Below, piece by piece: positions 59,992 to 64,000 of a stretch of 64,000 nt of DNA. Under the pieces are notes generated by a model that worked only from the letters and a program-made list of their open reading frames with translations, ran no database searches and was not told the origin of the DNA. Source of the DNA: Benincasa hispida (lineage: Eukaryota; Streptophyta; Magnoliopsida; Cucurbitales; Cucurbitaceae); NCBI RefSeq assembly GCF_009727055.1, contig NC_052351.1, forward strand, positions 52,942,087 through 53,006,086, read 5' to 3'. A program made the position numbers and the translations under genes. Position 1 is the first letter of the stretch. Every line of letters starts with the position of its first letter.

Positions 59992-60270
59992 ATAGTGACA
60001 TCACGATATTGTTCATGGAAGATTGGTTGCAGAAGATGGAGAATTGTTGTGAAGAAATGGAGAAGCTTTTGAAGAAATGTTCTTCAAATATGAGTTCTTC
60101 TTCCTTGTAATTTTATTATTTTTTATGCTTAAATTATGAAATTAGCATAATGTATGTTACTGTATGTTCTTCTTTTTTGCATTGTTTAAATTCTAACAAC
60201 AAAACCAAAGCAACAGGCGATCACTCACTTCTATTATGGGATTCGATCCCTTCATTGCGCACATCCACTT
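59992..60270 (+). repeat. LTR-like flank of copia copy 3
   Basis: AATAGTGACATCAC…, GAAGAAATGGAGAAGC and CAAAGCAACAGGCGATC…GGGATTCGATCCCTTC match, inverted, the block at 49441-49720. It is the 3' end of a related LTR into which, or beside which, copia copy 3 was inserted. Confidence 0.6.
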
Positions 60271-60998
60271 TATGGTGCTCTCGGGTTTAAGCATCGCAAC
60301 ATTGCCTTATTTCTTGGCAACTTGTAATTTTTCTTCACTTTTTCTTGGAGATTTGGCCCGGTTTGGTTGCTTTGACTTCCAAAACTCACTCTTGATAATT
60401 CTCTTAAAAACACTAGCAAACACATCAAATATAATAAAAATAACTCTAAATAAGAAGTAAAAAAAAAAGTACTTTTCAAGTGTTTTTCAACAACCTAGTC
60501 TATACAACTATAGGCAATACTCTCAGTTACAAGAAGCATAAGATTTACTATCAATATATAAGAGCACTTGAATGTTCTTAGAAAAAAATCAACACATATA
60601 TTATTTCATTCAAAAGGGATAATCCTAAAAGATTAAGATCAAAATATATATGGCTCAACCTTGAGAAGACCTTCCATGAAGGATGAAATATTCTCCACAA
60701 GAATAAGAATGTAGGCCACAAAATCAATAATACACATTGACAAATAAGGAAAAAAAATCTTTTGCCAGAATTTGCCCATCACGAAACATTATTCTTAACA
60801 TAATACAAGATATGATGCTTACGTTCTACCTGTAACAAAATTAGTCTATCATACTACAGTAACAAGTTTATTGTAGTAAAATTTTTTTATGGAAATTGAG
60901 GATGACATTCTCACTTTATATGGTATGATCATACAATATATAAATTGAAAAAGAAAAAAGAAATCTATAGGTTAAATTGCAAAAAAAAAAAAAAAAAA
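60271..60998. other. Intergenic DNA
   Basis: No gene. AT-rich after 60480; poly-A run at 60981-60999. Confidence 0.5.
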
Positions 60999-61280
60999 AA
61001 TTACTCTTAAAATATGGTATAGTTGCAAATATATCCTCAAATTTTCAATTATAATAATTAAGCCCTCAAACTTATGAAATATTAAAATTGGACCCTCAAA
61101 CTAATATAAGAAATTATAACAATTGTATAATTTTGAGGATTCAATTGGGTCCAATTTCTACTACTATGATAAGTTTGAGTGTCTAATTTTAACACTTTTA
61201 GAATTTTGAGAGCTGAATTTTTGCAATTGAAAGTTTGAAGACATAATTACAACTACCACCATATTTCAGGGGTAACTTAC
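60999..61280. mobile_element. Fold-back MITE
   Basis: The left arm ATATGGTATAGTTGCAAATA…CCTCAAATTTTCAATT and the right arm (reverse complement GTGTAAGTTACCCCTGAAAT…CTTCAAACTTTCAATT) pair for about 120 bases around a short centre with GGACCCTCAAAC/GGGTCCAATTT. Non-coding. Confidence 0.65.
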
Positions 61281-63350
61281 ACAATTTGTTCACATATATA
61301 TACCAATTCAAATATTGAAATAGATGAGTAAAGAATCCATCTAATGTTGCTTTCATATCAATTAAAATATTCAAAATTTATCTTTCTAGGTCTCTTGCAT
61401 TGGTAATTTTGGTTCTAATTCTCAAATGTAGTAGATCAATGGGATGATAATTATCAATGCAATAGGAATTGCCTTAGACAAAGGTGAGGTTTGTAAAACT
61501 CATGTTACCCTTGTTAGTTTTGGTATTTTACTTAATTTTCCTTTTCTTTTCCTTGAAAACTAATATTCAATTGCATCTAGATAATAACAATTTCATGATT
61601 GCTTTGTTTCTGGTTGGTATGTGTTTGTTTTTTCTTTTTATCTTTTAGATAGTGATTTGTTTCATGATCCCATGGGAGCTAACTACTTCTCACATTTAAA
61701 ACTCTCAAATTCATGGATTTCTCACTACAATAAACTTTCGTAAATCGCTTCTTTGCTCTCCTATATCAACAATAAGGACTTCAAACACCCGAAGATTCGC
61801 AAAAGTAAGCCTCCTTTTGTACTGTCTTCTTTTTTTTCTTTGAAATTAGAAAGGGGTCATTTCAATTTCCTCAAGCATCTTGTTGATCATTTCAATTTTG
61901 TTGAATGTTGCTTCTTTGATATGAACAAGCATATTTTTTTTTCAGATCTTTTATATGAACAAGCATCTTGTTGACCATTTCGAAGTAGACAACAAGTTCT
62001 CGATATTTAGACTTCAAAGCTCTATGTATATATTGGTCAATCTACATTGTTAATCTTTTACTAGTTAAACGATTTTGTCACTTTCTTTGTCAAAAATTGT
62101 TAAAGTGAATTAATTAATTTTCGTGTTTATTAAAAATTGAGTTGTGTATACAAAAGCAATTGAGACTTTATTTTATGCTTGTACCAAGGTTTAAAATATC
62201 GATGATGCGAAATTGATGGAAATACCAAGATCTTAATTTTACGAAAATATCGATAAAATGTTGTGTCAACGAATATTTTTAGAAAAATTATAAACAACAA
62301 AAAAAAAATTTATCGATTAAAATTAGTAAATAAACATTTTATAATGCTTAACATGTCTATTATTTATATTTTTTTATTATGTTTACAATAGTGTAGCTTA
62401 TTTTTTATGTTTTATGAATTTATCTATGAATTATAGTATAATGAAAATATAGATTTATTTCTCATGTCGATGTCGAATCATATGAATGTGAAATATCAAA
62501 GAAAATATCAACATGTTAACAAAAATTTATGTATAGATAACAGAAAAGTATTATTGATTTACACATGCACAAATAAAAAAAATTATTATGATTATTCTTC
62601 AATAAATAAACGGTGACATACATTGTCTAGCACAAAAATAGACATTTAATGTCGCACATACCCTGTTGGCAATGACCGACATGGAAGAACATGTTTTGGA
62701 ATCGTTTCATAATGATGATGCTCCTCTCTATATAGCGTTGGGCACAGTTTGATAGACAGTTGGATTCACTAGAGCTGAATTTACTCCTTGGTGTAACCAG
62801 TGATGCACTTGTCCCAACATACACTGCTTAGCTTAGCCACCATCTCAGCAACCATAGCTCTTTGCTTCTCTTTGCTGTCTAAACTCTTGAGGGGAAGGGT
62901 CAAATCCAGTCTACAATAGTACGTAAAATTTTCAATACTCTAAAAAAAAAACACATGGCATAAGAAGCACGAGTATGGGTAGAAGACACACACAGATACA
63001 ATGATACATCATTTAGAACATGGACACGGCAAAGACACGTTTATCAAAATATATATTTTAAAAAAATATATATCATTTCTATATAGAAAGAAAATTCAAA
63101 ATAAATGCTTAAATGCTTAAAAAATTAGTTTGATGTATTTCACACTCAAAAATTATTATTATTGTCATATATGTATCTTTTGAGTCTACTCAACAAGTGT
63201 TCTATGCATGTCTAACACATTTTGTTACAAAAAGAACCGAAGACAAGAAATGAAGTTGCAGACTGTTGAACGTTGTCGTCTTTCTATTATGTTGTTGTAA
63301 CCACCATAGCTTCTTCGTTGTCTATGAGCGCATGTATAAAAAAAACGAAT
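61281..63350. other. Intergenic DNA without recognised genes
   Basis: Short ORFs (61753-61974, 62627-62824) have no known domain and no splice context. 61860-61980 has a local repeat (GAACAAGCAT, TCTTGTTGAyCATTTC). 62190-62510 has ATATCGAT-rich words similar to 32.6 kb. Confidence 0.5.
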
Positions 63351-63356
63351 GAGAAG

Positions 63357-63375
63357 AAAGAGAGAGAGAGAGAGC
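63357..63375 (+). repeat. (AG)n microsatellite
   Basis: GAAAGAGAGAGAGAGAGAGC, a simple dinucleotide run; likely length-polymorphic. Confidence 0.85.
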
Positions 63376-63519
63376 AAGGCATTCATTCTGAAATAAGTTT
63401 GAAGAAGAAGTAATAAAAGAGTCCCTCCCGATTCGCACAGTTGACGTAGGCCTTTGGCCGAACCACTTAAATTCTTGTGTTCTTTCTTTCTTTCTCTACG
63501 ATTGTCTAACATTTACTTA

Positions 63520-63745
63520 AGTATCGTACACACGATCGTTTAGTTCCTATCGCATCGTTTACATGATCGTTTAACTCTGCATCGCACCGTCTTTACGATC
63601 GTCTAGCTCCTCAGCTATCGTCTATACGATCGTTTAGTTCCTTACAACTATCGTCTACACGATTGTCTAGTGATTCTTAATATCATTTACATAATTGAAC
63701 TATCTTCTAGTTCTTTGGAGCTTCGTCTACACGATTGAGCTACCT
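63520..63745 (+). repeat. ACGATCGTTTAG repeat cluster
   Basis: About eight imperfect units (CACACGATCGTTTAG, ACATGATCGTTTAAC, TTTACGATCGTCTAG, TATACGATCGTTTAG, TACACGATTGTCTAG) at 20-35 bp spacing. The same unit forms the second half of the duplicated block at 13083-14253. No coding potential; probably part of a retroelement LTR. Confidence 0.75.
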
Positions 63746-64000
63746 TCAGGCAGATGATTGAAGAGTTTTGAAGCTTGAAGCATACAGTCTTCCTTGAGTC
63801 TTGAAGTATACTTGACCATTAATTCTGAGTAGTTTGTGACTGGCTGACTGCAAACAAGAGAATTATACCTATCTGGGATAACACATTATTGCATTAACAA
63901 GTGTCGATTCGTGTCCAACAAATATTAAAGTGTTCAAATGTCTGACACGTGTTTGATACAGACAGACAAGCCAAACTAAAATGTTAATGTTTTAAGTAAT

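Noticed and set aside
62627..62824. 65-residue ORF with several Cys, possible small secreted protein
   Set aside because: No signal peptide, no neighbouring exon, no recognisable family; length expected by chance.
1..64000. Gene cluster for a new pathway or defence system
   Set aside because: Only two unrelated host genes are present, 9 kb apart, separated by transposons; nothing suggests joint function.

Overview
The window is AT-rich nuclear DNA from a flowering plant. Evidence: GT-AG introns in two plant-family genes, Ty1/copia and gypsy retrotransposons with initiator-Met-tRNA primer sites, a MULE transposase, hAT-like MITEs, and an insert that looks like plant mitochondrial DNA. A cucurbit is my best guess from the style of the repeats, but that is recollection, not proof. 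Only two host genes can be supported; everything else is transposon-derived or unassigned intergenic DNA.

Layout. 1-2577 is a decayed minus-strand copia polyprotein whose LTR probably fills 2897-4935; that LTR carries two Nextera junction-adapter sequences (3407-3444 and 3767-3804) and a 0.33 kb duplication. 4936-7867 is a minus-strand gypsy remnant (gag, primer site, LTR). 8.0-17.0 kb is a mixture of MITEs, a long-TIR element, a broken MuDR-type transposase with introns (10851-13033), a duplicated block of palindromic repeats (13083-14253) and AT-rich repeats. 17.2-28.9 kb is a SEC14/CRAL-TRIO gene of five coding exons. Its third intron holds a complete 6.2 kb copia element with a perfect 5-bp target duplication, itself split by a GC-ended MITE, and also a probable solo LTR. 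28.9-37.3 kb is intergenic with fold-back MITEs, SINE-like copies and a 10-N gap. 37.4-43.4 kb is a large two-coding-exon gene for an acidic 1648-residue membrane protein with three 88-residue tandem repeats and two upstream ORFs. 44.5-63.9 kb is again repeats: a gypsy LTR, a GC-ended MITE, copia LTR pieces in both orientations, and a decayed copia element (50903-59991) interrupted by about 1 kb of mitochondrial-like DNA, then AT-rich sequence ending in ACGATCGT repeats.

How it fits together: the host genes are islands in nested transposons, and the SEC14 reading frame can survive the 6.2 kb insertion because it lies wholly within an intron. I found no operon-like or defence-like system and no convincing new one. 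The most useful findings are the adapter artefacts, the mitochondrial-like insert, the palindromic motif shared by the MULE introns and upstream region, and the internal repeats and uORFs of the large gene.
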